From Mesorhizobium neociceri (GTDB lineage: Bacteria > Pseudomonadota > Alphaproteobacteria > Rhizobiales > Rhizobiaceae), in NCBI RefSeq assembly GCF_013520985.1, contig NZ_JACDTY010000009.1, positions 124,001-188,000 on the forward strand: a stretch of DNA of 64,000 bases, written 5' to 3'. Below, piece after piece: positions 8,577 to 18,110 of this stretch. The first letter of the stretch is position 1, and every line of letters starts with the position of its first letter. The notes beneath the pieces were generated by a model. It did not search any database. It was not told where the DNA came from and worked only from the letters and a program-made list of their open reading frames with translations. The position numbers and the translations under genes were made by a program.

Positions 8577-10040
8577 TTGGCAACAATTACAACTCGTCAC
8601 CCTGACATCAGTCAGCGGCCGAGGCTCATCGGCGGCTGGAGAGCTGCCGGTCGTCCTTGCTTGGGCCTTTTCCTATGCGGGCTCATGCTGCTATCTCCAT
8701 TTTCTGTCGCAGCCCAAAACAACGGGGATGAAGCGGCGCCGCGTACGGCTTCCGACAGCATCAATGCCACGCTGAACCTTTCGTCTTCGCTCGGCAAGAC
8801 AGTTCATCTGCCCGCGCCAGCCGCCACCATCTTTGTTGCCGACCCGACGATCGCGGATTATCAGGCACCCTCAAACAAAACCATCTTCGTCTTTGGCAAG
8901 AAATCCGGGCGGACCACCTTATTCGCCTTGAACGACAACGGTGAGGCCCTCGCCGAATTGCAGATTGTCGTCTCGGAACCAATTGGGGATCTGCGGGCGA
9001 TGTTGAGGGATCAGGTCGGCGATTATCCAATCCGCGTCAAATACACTCCACGCGGCGCCGTCCTTAGCGGCACAGCGCCCAACGCTGAAGCCGTGGAGAC
9101 GGCGAAAAAGATCACCGAGCAATTTCTCGGTGACGGTGCGCAGGTCGTCAACAAAATCAAGGTCGCTGGGGCCTTGCAGGTGAACCTGAGTGTGCGCGTA
9201 GCGGAGGTCTCCCGTGGCGCAATGAAGGAGCTTGGGATTAACCTGTCCGCCCTGGGTCAGATCGGCAATTTCAAACTGGGTTTGTTAAGCGGCGGCGGCA
9301 AAAGTGCCGGCTCTGGTGCGGCTAATGGTGGCGGCACAGCGGAAATCGGATACGACGATGGCATCATCAGTATCGGCGCGGTTCTCGACGCGCTCGCCAA
9401 GGAGCACATTGCCTCTATCTTGGCCGAGCCCAACCTCACGGCCATGTCCGGCGAAACCGCCAGCTTCCTCGCCGGCGGCGAATTTCCCATTCCTGTGCCG
9501 CAGGAAAATGGGCAAGTCTCAATTGAATTTCGTCACTTCGGCGTCAGCCTGGAATTCTTACCTACCGTTCTCGACAACAACCAGATCAACATTCGCGTAA
9601 AGCCCGAAGTCAGTGAACTGACGTCTCAAGGTGCCGTTCAAATCAACGGCATTTCCGTGCCGGCAATTGCCACTCGCCGTGCCGACACAGTCGTCGAGCT
9701 CGCCAGTGGGCAGAGTTTTGCAATCGGTGGGCTCATCAGACGTACCGCCAGCAATAACATCAGTGCTTTTCCCGGGCTGGGTCAGGTGCCGATCCTTGGC
9801 GCCCTGTTTCGTTCGTCCTCGTTTCAAAAGGAGGAATCAGAACTGGTTATTCTGGTCACGCCCTACATCGTAAGACCAGGGTCGAGCCCCGACCAGATGA
9901 GCGCGCCTACGGATCGGATGGCGTCGCCTTTGGATGATGGCAGGTCTGGATCGAATTTGCCAAGCCGGCCGCGAGGCCACGCTACCGCCCGCACCGGCGC
10001 GCCAGGCGCCAAGAACAGCGCCGGCTATATCATCGAATAG
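8577..10040 (+). CDS. rhcC2: T3SS outer-membrane secretin subunit RhcC2 (y4xJ-like)
   Basis: The 487-residue protein has a hydrophobic signal segment (about 25-45, CLGLFLCGLMLLSPFSVAA). A pilus-type secretin N-domain follows (LNLSSSLGKTVHLPAPAATIFVADP), then a BON-like stretch, and the secretin domain (about 200-440) with LAEPNLTAMSGETASFLAGGEFPIP and a conserved GLGQVPILGALFRS. Rhizobia split the T3SS secretin between RhcC1 (N-terminal part, here at 30.5-31.2 kb) and this CpaC-like RhcC2. The first in-frame start is TTG with a weak ribosome site, so the N-terminus is uncertain. Confidence 0.85.
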   Translation: MATITTRHPDISQRPRLIGGWRAAGRPCLGLFLCGLMLLSPFSVAAQNNGDEAAPRTASDSINATLNLSSSLGKTVHLPAPAATIFVADPTIADYQAPSNKTIFVFGKKSGRTTLFALNDNGEALAELQIVVSEPIGDLRAMLRDQVGDYPIRVKYTPRGAVLSGTAPNAEAVETAKKITEQFLGDGAQVVNKIKVAGALQVNLSVRVAEVSRGAMKELGINLSALGQIGNFKLGLLSGGGKSAGSGAANGGGTAEIGYDDGIISIGAVLDALAKEHIASILAEPNLTAMSGETASFLAGGEFPIPVPQENGQVSIEFRHFGVSLEFLPTVLDNNQINIRVKPEVSELTSQGAVQINGISVPAIATRRADTVVELASGQSFAIGGLIRRTASNNISAFPGLGQVPILGALFRSSSFQKEESELVILVTPYIVRPGSSPDQMSAPTDRMASPLDDGRSGSNLPSRPRGHATARTGAPGAKNSAGYIIE

Positions 10041-10050
10041 CTGTGATCAA

Positions 10051-10617
10051 ATGACGTTGCGGATTAAAGTTCACCTGGTCGCTCTAGCGGCAAGCCTAAG
10101 TGGCTGCATAAGCCCGCCGATCCCTGTCGAGCCGCCGGCACCGATCCTTATCCGGCAGGAGACCGCCGTTATGACTTTAGAGAGCCTTCGCGCTTCCGAA
10201 CGGCAGCGTTTGCGTACTTTTCTTGAGAGGGCCAGCCGCGGTCGGCGCGATGCGCTTCATCTGCTTATCAGCGGGTCATCCGGGCTGAGCGCAGAGGCAG
10301 TCCATCAGGCGAAGCAGATGGGGATCGACGGTTACAACATCCAGTTGACGGACCAACACGACGGCCGCACGGCGCGAATAGAGGCGACTGTCTATCTTGC
10401 CCGCCCCCCTGACTGTCCGTTGTTTTCCGGTATGTTACCCGACGCCGAATTCCTCGACCAGACGTTTGGCTGTTCGACACGCCATAACCTCGCGGTAATG
10501 GTGAACGATCCGCGCGATTTGTTCGGCAACAAGGCTGTCAAACCAAGCGATGGTGATCGTGCGGCCACACCAGTCACAAAATACAGGGCATTCACCACAG
10601 ACAAAAGTAGTGAATGA
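10051..10617 (+). CDS. CpaD-like lipoprotein of the T3SS locus (y4xK-like)
   Basis: A 188-residue protein with a lipoprotein signal peptide ending LAASLSGC. It resembles pilus-assembly CpaD proteins (RHNLAVMVNDPRDLF near the C-terminus). Its position after the secretin rhcC2, 10 bases away, matches the y4xK gene of other rhizobial T3SS clusters. It may help insert or stabilise the secretin; this role is inferred. Confidence 0.7.
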   Translation: MTLRIKVHLVALAASLSGCISPPIPVEPPAPILIRQETAVMTLESLRASERQRLRTFLERASRGRRDALHLLISGSSGLSAEAVHQAKQMGIDGYNIQLTDQHDGRTARIEATVYLARPPDCPLFSGMLPDAEFLDQTFGCSTRHNLAVMVNDPRDLFGNKAVKPSDGDRAATPVTKYRAFTTDKSSE

Positions 10618-11031
10618 AATGATGCCGTTGGAGTGCACCATCGCCCCCACCGCCGGCCGACGCTCACGCACTCACCTGTTGGCCACTGGTTAATGAGACA
10701 TATAGGTGTATTCGAGCGCGTAGGGGCGGTTTCCTGCAGGTTGGCGGCGAATCAGAGTGTATCATAGTTGGCTTGATTATTGGGACGAGCGGCGGGCGCG
10801 ACGCGGTGAGGAAGGGAAGAACCAACGGATTTCGCCCTTGACGCGGAACGCGCCTTTCCAGGTGCGAATAAAATAACAAGTATCGAGGAATTCTGTGTCC
10901 TTGCGGACAAAGCCGTGGCTGATCCAGACCCGAATGTGAGTGATCAGGGGTCTGAAAGGCAAGATGGGTGGCTCAAATTTCCATCCGGATTTCTACTGAT
11001 ATCGAGCAGAACAACGTCGTCTCGGCGAAAA
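10618..11031. other. Gene-poor stretch before transposase remnants
   Basis: About 400 bases. A minus-strand frame (about 10777-10962) reads RPLITHIRVWISHGFVRKDTEF but has no ribosome site and no recognised family. It is probably degraded sequence. Confidence 0.3.
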
Positions 11032-11391
11032 TCACAGAAAGCGGGTCGTTCGATCAGGCGATGGTGATTTTTCACCATGGGAATGCAAGCTCTCGGAATC
11101 GTCAGATTGCCAACTTTTCTCGCAGCGTGGCATCACGGTTGTCGAGATTGCTATGCCTACCTTGTGCCCCAGTATCTGAAGTCTCCTGGCGATCCATTGC
11201 GATCCAGCGCACGATCCCATCCCGACGATTGCAGGCGCTGCCCGGTCAAAGAACTTCATCAGCGTATCGCGTCGGAAGCGAACTCGCTGGACGGGCTTGC
11301 CGTCGCTATCCAAGCCGACGACGTGGAAGATGTTCTGGCCGATATCGACACCATAGACGGCCGCAGGGCGCGGCGCATTCCGTGCGGACAT
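11032..11391 (-). pseudogene. IS110-family transposase, N-terminal fragment
   Basis: Starts with a strong AAGGAGGTTGCA ribosome site and reads VYGVDIGQNIFHVVGLDSDG, the N-terminal DEDD-domain motif of IS110 transposases. Similarity fades after about 80 codons (RRLQILGHKVGI), while the family is about 300-400 residues. It is truncated, with unrelated sequence at the 3' side. Confidence 0.75.
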
Positions 11392-11456
11392 TGCAACCTC
11401 CTTTGTTGTGACTGCCCAGATGATGCTGCGGGAGGACAGGGCGGACCATCCCATTA

Positions 11457-12379
11457 ATGGTAGGGCCCGCCGCCAAGCGCGAAGCCGTCGCGCATCTGCA
11501 GGCCACGATGGGCCTGTCGGTAGCGGCGGCCTGTTCCTTCGTGGACGCCGATCGCAAGATGATCCGGTATCGTTCTTGTCGCCCACCTGAGGCGGCACTG
11601 CGCGGCCGGCTACGCGACCTGGACAACGAGCGCCGGCGCTTCGGCTATCGGCGGCTGTTCATTCTGCTCAGGCGCGAAGGCGAGGCATCGGGTATCAACC
11701 GCATTTACCGGCTATATCGCGAAGAAGGACTGGCCGTGCGCAAGCGACGCTCCAGGCGCCGAGCGGCAGGAACGCGGGCACCGATCCTGGTTCAGGCGAA
11801 GCCGAACACGCGCGCTGGTCGCTGGATTTCGTCCATGACCAGTTCGGCAGGCCGGCGCTTCGGCGTCCTCAACATCGTCGACGACGTGACGCGCGAATGT
11901 TTGGCTGCGATCCCGGACATCTCGATCTCCGGCGCCGGGTGGCGCGTGAACTGACGGAACTGATCGCCCGGCGCGGCAAGCCGGGCATGATCGTCTCTGA
12001 CCACGGCACCGAGTTCACCTCGAACGCGATCCGCGCCTGGTCGAAGGATCATCAGGTGGAATGGCACTTCATCGCGCCGGGCAAGCCGATGCAGAACGGC
12101 TTCTGCGAAAGCTTCAACAGGCGGATGCGGGACGAGTTGCTGAACGAAACCCTGTTCCTCGGCCTCGACCACCCGAACAACCATCGCCGAATGGGCAGAC
12201 GACTACAACCGATCGCGCCCACATTCGGCGCTCGGATACCTCTGCCTGCGGCCTATGCCGCCAATCTCACCGCAACGGACGATCGGCTGCGCAACCCCGA
12301 CCAGCTCCGCCGATCGCCCGTGGCTCAACCCGCGCCCTACGGCGTAAAACCCGCCGAGCCTCTAACTGCAGCCGGATGA
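11457..12379 (+). pseudogene. IS3-family OrfB transposase, multiply frameshifted
   Basis: Three frames must be joined to read an IS3 (IS407-like group) integrase: RRFGYRRLFILLRREGEASGINR in the first, a short RWSLDFVHDQF stretch in another, FGVLNIVDDVTRECLAAIPD back in frame, then ELIARRGKPGMIVSDHGTEFTSNAI and PGKPMQNGFCESFNRRMRDELLNE in a third. The DDE residues are all present, but at least three frameshifts and further disruption near 12190 make it inactive. OrfA is missing. Confidence 0.85.
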
Positions 12380-12394
12380 AATTCAATGGCAGGT

Positions 12395-12600
12395 CACTGA
12401 TGCAGCGTCTTCCACTTGCCATAGCGTTCAGGAAGGTTGTGCCAATGCGCCCCGGAGCACAGGACCCACAAGACCCCGTTCACAAACAGCCGATTGTCCC
12501 GACCGCTGCGGCCGGGATTCACCAGCCTTGCCAGGCAACAGACTTTCGATACGCTGCCGTTGCTCGCTGCTCAGTGTCATATCGCCGTGCCATCCATCGC
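12395..12600 (-). pseudogene. IS5-family transposase OrfA fragment
   Basis: On the minus strand one frame reads LSSEQRQRIESLLPGKAG and, after a frameshift, GRSGRDNRLFVNGVLWVLCSGAHWHNLPERYGKWKTLH. These are the N-terminal motifs of IS5-type (IS427 group) transposases. The rest of the element is absent. Confidence 0.7.
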
Positions 12601-12699
12601 TCTCCAGACCGAATCTGGAAGCCTATGAACACGCATCAACTCAAATTGAATCCTGAATGTCGATCGGTCCTGGCCTAGAGCTCTGGTCACCGATCAAGC

Positions 12700-15600
12700 T
12701 CAGCCGGGATGGGTCCTCAGTCGGCTTCGCAAAGCCTGCCGATCGGGGCGCAGGTTGTCGAGATGAGCTATGTCCTCCCGTCCCTGTGCCAATCTTTCGA
12801 CGAGGGCCCGCGTACCAGCTAACACAAACACACCGCAATCATAAGGGTTGGTTTGCTGGCCTATGCTGGCGTCTTGGATGCTGGCGTTCAACCGTCCTGC
12901 CAATATTGCTGCGGGCTCACTGTTCAGTCCTCCGTAAGAGTCGTAGTGATAGGCGAGCGGCCTTTTTCGATCACGGCGATCAACAAGCAGCAGCGACCAA
13001 TGGGTGCCGTGCCGATTGTGACCCGCAGCGCTGGCATTGTTTACTGGCAGGAATAGGAAGTCGGCTTTATCGCTACCATTCTGGCCACCAATGATGCGCC
13101 CGAATGTGAGTTCCGCGGCGCTGCTTTCGCCCTCGCGAAGCAGCTGGGAGACAAGGGGATCCACGAATCGCGTGCGAGCGGCGAGATAGGGATTATTCCT
13201 GAGCAGGTCGTGCCCAAGGAGCTCGTAATCCCTGTTTATATGGTCGTCGCTCAGCCACTCCGTGAGACCCAGTACCCGCCCACTACCGTCGTGCGACGAA
13301 GTCGGATCCAAAGCGCCGATCTGAGCGCCGGAAGCTGAGGATGTGCGCGGATGATCGATTAACTGAGCATTCCTGGGCCGTTCAGGCCCCCATGTGACCG
13401 AGTAGAGCTCACCCTGAAAGCTGTCCTGAAAGCCCTCGCTATATCCGATATCCTCCAGCTCCTGAGGCGCGCCCGATGGCGCCATAAAGAGCGTCGGTCG
13501 CGCGGCGGGGCTGGACACCGGCGCCGACTGAGCATCATCACGCATCTCGCGGGGTTGATCCGGCTGAGCAGACGACCACAGCTCTCTCAGCAAATCCCAA
13601 GCTCCCTCGGACGGCGTTGCGGGAAGCTCTTGCAGCCCCAGCGCCTCGTTCGCATCGACGACTTGTAGATACTGAGCGAGTCTATCGAGACTCGCAGAGT
13701 TGTTTCCCTCGGCGGTAAATTGCGCATGATCCGCTTGCAACGACCGCTGCAGCTGATCACTGCCGCTGCTCCCCTTCTCCTTCGTTTGGAGCCAATCACT
13801 AAATTTGCGTTGATGGCTGGCAACATTCTGGACAAGTTTCCTCTGTTCAGGAGTCGAGACGGGCCCAAGTTTGTGCAGTTCGTCTTTTAGTCGATCCTCG
13901 ATGAGGCGGGTGTCATCGGGATAAGGATGAAGCGAGGCGTGCGATTTGGGCTCGGTGCGCAGGCCTTCGAGGTACTGCTGCAGCCGAGTGAAGCTCATGG
14001 ACATTTGTCCCGCCGTTTTCGAAAAGGTCTTGTAATCTGCCCGCAACAACTTTCGCTGCCGATCACTGCCGTTGAGTCGGCTCGCTATGCTCCCCTTGTT
14101 ATTTGTTTGGAGCCAATCACTAAACCTACGTTGATGGCTAGCAGCATTCTGGACACTTTTCTTCTGTCCGCTAGTCGAGTCGGGCCCAAGATTGCGCAGA
14201 GAATCTTCCTTTAGGCCTTCGATGATGCGGGCGTCATCGGGATAAGGATGAAACATGATGCGCGATTGGGGCTCGGCGCCTACGTACCGCCGAAGCCTAT
14301 CGAGACCAGCAGACTTGTTTCCCTCGGCGGTAAATTTCGCATGATCCGCTTGCAACGACCGCTGCAGCTGATCACTGCCGCTGAGTCGACTCGTTATGCT
14401 CCCCTTCTCCTTCGTTTGGAGCCAATCACTAAATTTGCGTTGACGGCTAGCAACATTCTGGACAAGTTTCCTCTGTTCAGGAGTCGAGACGGGCCCAAGT
14501 TTGTGCAGTTCGTCTTTTAGTCGATCCTCGATGAGGCGGGTATCATCGGGATAAGGATGAAGCGAGGCGTGCGATTTGGGCTCGGTGCGCAGGCCTTCGA
14601 GGTGCTGCTGCAGCCGAGTGAAGCTCATGGAAATTTGTCCCGCCGTTTTCGAAAAGGTCTTGTAATCTGCCCGCAACAACTTTCGCTGTTGATCACAGCC
14701 GCTGAGTCGACTTGTTATGCTCCCCTTCTCCTTCGTTTGGAGCCAATCACTAAATTTGCGTCGATGGCTAGCTTGACTTGTGACAGTTTTCCTATTTGCG
14801 CCCTTGCTCAGCTGTTCAGTGAGGAAGCTATGGATGATCTCGGCGTCGTCGGGATAAGGATGAAGCAGGATACGCGATTGGGGCTCGGCGCCTACGTACT
14901 GTCGAAGCCGATTAAGACTCGCAAAGTTGTTTCCCTCGGCGGTAAATTGCGCATGATCCGCTTGCAACGACCGCTGCAGCTGATCACTGCCGTTGAGTCG
15001 ACTCGTTATGCTCCCCTTCTCCTTCGTTTGGAGCCAATCACTAAATTTGCGTTGATGGCTAGCAACATTCCGGACAATTTTCTTCTGTTCGCTAGTCGAG
15101 TCGGGCCCAAGGTTGCGCAGAGAATCTTCTTTTAGGCCTTCGATGATGCGGGCGTCATCGGGATAAGGATGAAGCAGGATGCGCGATTGGGGAAGCCGAT
15201 TGAGGCTCGCAGAGTTGTTTCCCTCGGCGGTAAATTGCTCGTGTTGACCTGCTACCGCGAACCGTTTGATGGGGCGCTCGTCTTGGGGATGCAGGTCGCT
15301 ACCGGCAGAGGGGCAAGCACGCTTCCCAAAATCTTTGCGTATTTCTGAATAGACCACGCCGGACGCCGAGCCGTAGGACGACTTTTCTCCACGACCTCCC
15401 TCGGAAGAGACCTTCGCCACCGCCGACTTAATACGCGACCACAGCACTCTGCCCTTGTTATTCTTTGCACGCGCGACGGGGGGTGGTTCCGATGACGCTG
15501 TTGGGCGCGTACTGCCGAGCCTGCTATTCCGCAGATGGGACTGCGGCGGTATCCGCATCGAAATGCCCATGTCAGTGCGCTGGATATTGCCGTGCACCTG

Positions 15601-15957
15601 CGGCTGCGGCTCAAATCCAGTTTCATTCGCAGGCACGTTGTCTGACTGTTGCCTCAGCCACGACTGCTCTTGCAACGCGGTCTCGTCCCCACCGAGAGCG
15701 CCACGATGCGGTAGCGGGCGTAAACCAGACTGCCCTCCAACCGCGACCGTGTCACGCGAGACATCAGCCGCGACGGACTCGTTGCAAGTGGAGCCAGCAC
15801 CTTCATCTTCTCGGCCGGAGGGCACCGGCTCCAGGGCAGAATGGAACGGTCGGCCTCCTTGTCCAGGCGCAGAACCAGGGCATCCATCGATTTCTTCAGT
15901 GCTGTCGGCTCCAAACTCCGGCATTTGCGAACTACCGCAGCGACGAATGCCATCCAT
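12700..15957 (-). CDS. Repeat-containing Ulp1/C48 cysteine protease, candidate T3SS effector (NopD/XopD-like)
   Basis: A 1085-residue protein. The start at 15957 (MDGIRRCGSSQ) follows a GAGGTGG ribosome site. A hydrophilic N-terminal part of about 250 residues is followed by five ~100-residue repeats (each with HPYPDD and RKFSDWLQTKEKGS) and a linker. A C-terminal Ulp1 SUMO-protease domain of about 200 residues follows, with catalytic H986 (THWSLLLVD), D1006 (YHYDS) and C1041 (YDCGVFVL). Such effectors remove SUMO from plant proteins after T3SS delivery. There is no recognisable tts box within about 350 bases upstream, so delivery is inferred from family and context. It shares its architecture with the 1712-residue protein at 22.2-27.4 kb. 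Confidence 0.8.
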   Translation of the reverse strand: MDGIRRCGSSQMPEFGADSTEEIDGCPGSAPGQGGRPFHSALEPVPSGREDEGAGSTCNESVAADVSRDTVAVGGQSGLRPLPHRGALGGDETALQEQSWLRQQSDNVPANETGFEPQPQVHGNIQRTDMGISMRIPPQSHLRNSRLGSTRPTASSEPPPVARAKNNKGRVLWSRIKSAVAKVSSEGGRGEKSSYGSASGVVYSEIRKDFGKRACPSAGSDLHPQDERPIKRFAVAGQHEQFTAEGNNSASLNRLPQSRILLHPYPDDARIIEGLKEDSLRNLGPDSTSEQKKIVRNVASHQRKFSDWLQTKEKGSITSRLNGSDQLQRSLQADHAQFTAEGNNFASLNRLRQYVGAEPQSRILLHPYPDDAEIIHSFLTEQLSKGANRKTVTSQASHRRKFSDWLQTKEKGSITSRLSGCDQQRKLLRADYKTFSKTAGQISMSFTRLQQHLEGLRTEPKSHASLHPYPDDTRLIEDRLKDELHKLGPVSTPEQRKLVQNVASRQRKFSDWLQTKEKGSITSRLSGSDQLQRSLQADHAKFTAEGNKSAGLDRLRRYVGAEPQSRIMFHPYPDDARIIEGLKEDSLRNLGPDSTSGQKKSVQNAASHQRRFSDWLQTNNKGSIASRLNGSDRQRKLLRADYKTFSKTAGQMSMSFTRLQQYLEGLRTEPKSHASLHPYPDDTRLIEDRLKDELHKLGPVSTPEQRKLVQNVASHQRKFSDWLQTKEKGSSGSDQLQRSLQADHAQFTAEGNNSASLDRLAQYLQVVDANEALGLQELPATPSEGAWDLLRELWSSAQPDQPREMRDDAQSAPVSSPAARPTLFMAPSGAPQELEDIGYSEGFQDSFQGELYSVTWGPERPRNAQLIDHPRTSSASGAQIGALDPTSSHDGSGRVLGLTEWLSDDHINRDYELLGHDLLRNNPYLAARTRFVDPLVSQLLREGESSAAELTFGRIIGGQNGSDKADFLFLPVNNASAAGHNRHGTHWSLLLVDRRDRKRPLAYHYDSYGGLNSEPAAILAGRLNASIQDASIGQQTNPYDCGVFVLAGTRALVERLAQGREDIAHLDNLRPDRQALRSRLRTHPG
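13600..15190 (-). repeat. Five tandem ~300-320-bp coding repeats of the 1085-aa C48 effector
   Basis: The HPYPDD-coding motif recurs near 15165, 14855, 14550, 14242 and 13922, a spacing of about 303-321 bases. Units alternate between two subtypes, one with QADHAQFTAEGN and one with RADYKTFSKTAGQ. Some blocks are nearly identical at the DNA level, which suggests recent duplication or gene conversion. Confidence 0.9.
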
Positions 15958-16318
15958 AATCCACCTCAATGTGAGCGAGAGACTGCAATTACGCCCGGCG
16001 TTCCCTTTGTAACATGCTGCCAGCATTACTCGTCGCAAACACTGGTCTATGCATCGTACTGGCAACACGCCCAGACCCACAGAAAACGAGGCAGCGGTTG
16101 ATGCAGAGCAGATCTCTCATCTCCTTGGAGCCGACCAGAAGCAAATACACTTTCGATATTGGGTCATCTGAAAGTAATATGCCTTTCGGTCGCGATCGCT
16201 CAAGCGTTGCTACGGTTGCGTTTCGATCCAGGAAATGCGCCCCAAGAAGCTGTCTTTACCAAACAGAAGGCTTGGCCGAACAAATGCGTCAGCGACTGGA
16301 TGTGAAAAATTCAATGGC
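15958..16318. other. Upstream region of the 1085-aa effector
   Basis: About 360 bases with no credible gene. It was searched by eye for a minus-strand tts box (TCGTCAGCTT...TCGAAAG) and none was found. It presumably contains the effector promoter. Confidence 0.35.
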
Positions 16319-16862
16319 TTACTGGTTGCGTTTCAGGGATGATCCGGCCGGCCCAATGCGATCCTCACGGATCAGGGTTCGGAACTCGCCACCGCGGCCC
16401 GCGACGGAAACGAAGCCCAGATCGCTGAGACTGCACAGGCGCTCGGCCAGGCGATCGTCGATGCGCTGATCGAGGCATTCGATGGTCTCGCCGGCGACGA
16501 ATGAGCCCCGCTTGGGCGGCACGACTGGCTGCGCCACCGGCAAGGATTAAGTCGATTGCGCCAATGCCTCCGAGGGCGAATTTCTGAAACCGAAGCCCGT
16601 CTCCCAGATAGCCGGTTGGCATCGTTTCAAAGTGCAGGTGGCTTCTGGAGGGGTCGATGAATCCGAGCAGTTGCGGGTCATCAAGGAAGATATCGATGTC
16701 ATGGCTTTCGCGATGGCCAATCTGGATCATCGCCGTTCCGCCGCCAAATGACCATTCAAAGTCATCGCCCCCGGCATTCTCGCGAAGCTGGTCGATCAGG
16801 TCGATAGCAATGCGAAAAACCCGCCGCCATTCGGACGGGCGTCGGCTATCACGTCCACCCAT
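16319..16862 (-). pseudogene. Nucleotidyltransferase (AbiEii/MNT-like) with C-terminal frameshift
   Basis: The first ~110 codons read as a nucleotidyltransferase-fold protein with FGGGTAMIQIGHRESHDIDIFLDD, the G-[GS]-T ... D-x-D motif of the AbiEii toxin superfamily. After about 16540 the matching sequence continues in another frame (KRGSFVAGETIECLDQRI ... DLGFVSVAGRGGEFRTL). A frameshift has therefore probably inactivated it. Its start overlaps the stop of the upstream 88-residue gene by one base, forming a two-gene toxin-antitoxin-like operon. Confidence 0.6.
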
Positions 16863-17128
16863 TACGCCGCGAGTGGATAACTCTCGCCGGACCAGGCAGA
16901 GAACTTGGCGGCAAAAGCCTTCAGGTCCTCAACCGCGATGTGGTGCGCGGTTGCGAACTCGACTTGCTGAGCGAGAGGAACCTCGCCGAGCAAGGCGCTG
17001 ACATGACCGGGATGCTGCTTGGCCAGCTCGATATCAGCAAGGCAATGCGCCAGCGCCGCGTCGTCCAGTTGATCACTGTAGGGCGCGTTCACCGTCGTCA
17101 AGACTGAACCCAGATGCTTGCTCATCAT
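16862..17128 (-). CDS. Small protein, upstream partner of the nucleotidyltransferase gene
   Basis: An 88-residue acidic protein (MMSKHLGSVLTTVNAPYSD ...) with no family I recognise. It is the first gene of a two-gene operon whose second gene encodes an AbiEii-like nucleotidyltransferase, with a TAATG overlap. That arrangement suggests an antitoxin or accessory role, by context only. Confidence 0.5.
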   Translation of the reverse strand: MMSKHLGSVLTTVNAPYSDQLDDAALAHCLADIELAKQHPGHVSALLGEVPLAQQVEFATAHHIAVEDLKAFAAKFSAWSGESYPLAA

Positions 17129-17309
17129 GTGTGCAAGATAGTCATTTCAGGCTTGTCGCACAAGTTGCCGCCCTCTTCCGCACCATCGGCTCAGCGTTGT
17201 TCTCGTGACCCAAATCAGCCAGAATCGCCCGCCAAAATCTGCCGACGACGACGTACGGCGTTCCCTTGACGAAAAAAGCGCGGATTTCCCACCCGGCCGG
17301 AGCCCGAGA

Positions 17310-18008
17310 ATGACCGAGCAAAAACCCGTCCGCCTGCCCGACACCGCTTCCGTCGAGACCGTGCTAGCGGGTTTAGAGCCGCACTTGGCCGACGTCGAAC
17401 TCTCCGCTGCCCTGAACAAGGCCTTTCCGGGCTTCGTCTTCACCGTCGCGACCATCGACGATCCATACTGGTGCAACCCTCACGACGTTGTCGCTGCCGA
17501 CGGCACCCGCCTGGGCGACCATCGCGCCTGGGTCGAGCATGAATTGGCCGAGGTAGGCGGTGACCTCAACGCATTCTGGAACCGGCATCGCCAGAGCGGG
17601 GAAAAATTCGCCGAATGGCGCGGCACCACCACCTTCGTCTTTGCCCCGACCGGTCCCGGCGTCGCCGACTTCGTGCAGGTCTCGCTCGGCCGCGAGATCG
17701 AGTTTTTAACTGGCCCGGTGATCGAGCCCGACTGTCGCCCCCGCAACGTCGACGATCTGTTTGAGCCGACCTGGGTTTTGCGCGGTTCCGCGGTCGAGAC
17801 ACAACAGCTCGCAGGGCCAGTCTACCGGCTGCGCGGCCGTTCCGGCGGCGGCATCGCCAATCCCGACTGGTTCGATTTCGTGCCGCGCGAAAGCCGCTTT
17901 TTTGTTGCCTCGGGGCGATCGAGTGCCGCCGCCGACCGCATCTTTGCGCACCGACATCCACGACCTCGAGGATCGCGCGCCTGTGTGACCGCCCTCGAAC
18001 TTCAATAG
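17310..18008 (+). CDS. Hypothetical protein, C-terminus possibly frameshifted
   Basis: About 232 residues from the ATG at 17310 (MTEQKPVRLPD); an earlier in-frame ATG at 17205 gives a less natural N-terminus. No family is recognised. A regular globular composition is seen to about residue 205 (GGIANPDWFDFVPRESRFF). Beyond that the composition becomes Arg-rich, and a neighbouring frame reads RTDIHDLEDRAPV, so a late frameshift is likely. It lies between toxin-antitoxin-like remnants. Confidence 0.45.
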   Translation: MTEQKPVRLPDTASVETVLAGLEPHLADVELSAALNKAFPGFVFTVATIDDPYWCNPHDVVAADGTRLGDHRAWVEHELAEVGGDLNAFWNRHRQSGEKFAEWRGTTTFVFAPTGPGVADFVQVSLGREIEFLTGPVIEPDCRPRNVDDLFEPTWVLRGSAVETQQLAGPVYRLRGRSGGGIANPDWFDFVPRESRFFVASGRSSAAADRIFAHRHPRPRGSRACVTALELQ

Positions 18009-18110
18009 TGGAAGGGCAGGCCTCATATCTTCGAACAGGGCTTCCCTTGTTCTTAGAAAAAATGAACAAAACCTCGGACTGTATGGCCTTCACTCCGAGC
18101 TTTCGTATCA

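Noticed and set aside
13600..15190. CRISPR-like regular repeats
   Set aside because: Units are about 300 bases long and in frame within a coding sequence; there are no short repeats with unique spacers.
16140..16200. Possible minus-strand tts box upstream of the 1085-aa effector (CAGATGACCC...TCGAAAG)
   Set aside because: The spacing between the two half-sites is about 11 bases instead of 4, and the GTCAGCTT half is missing.
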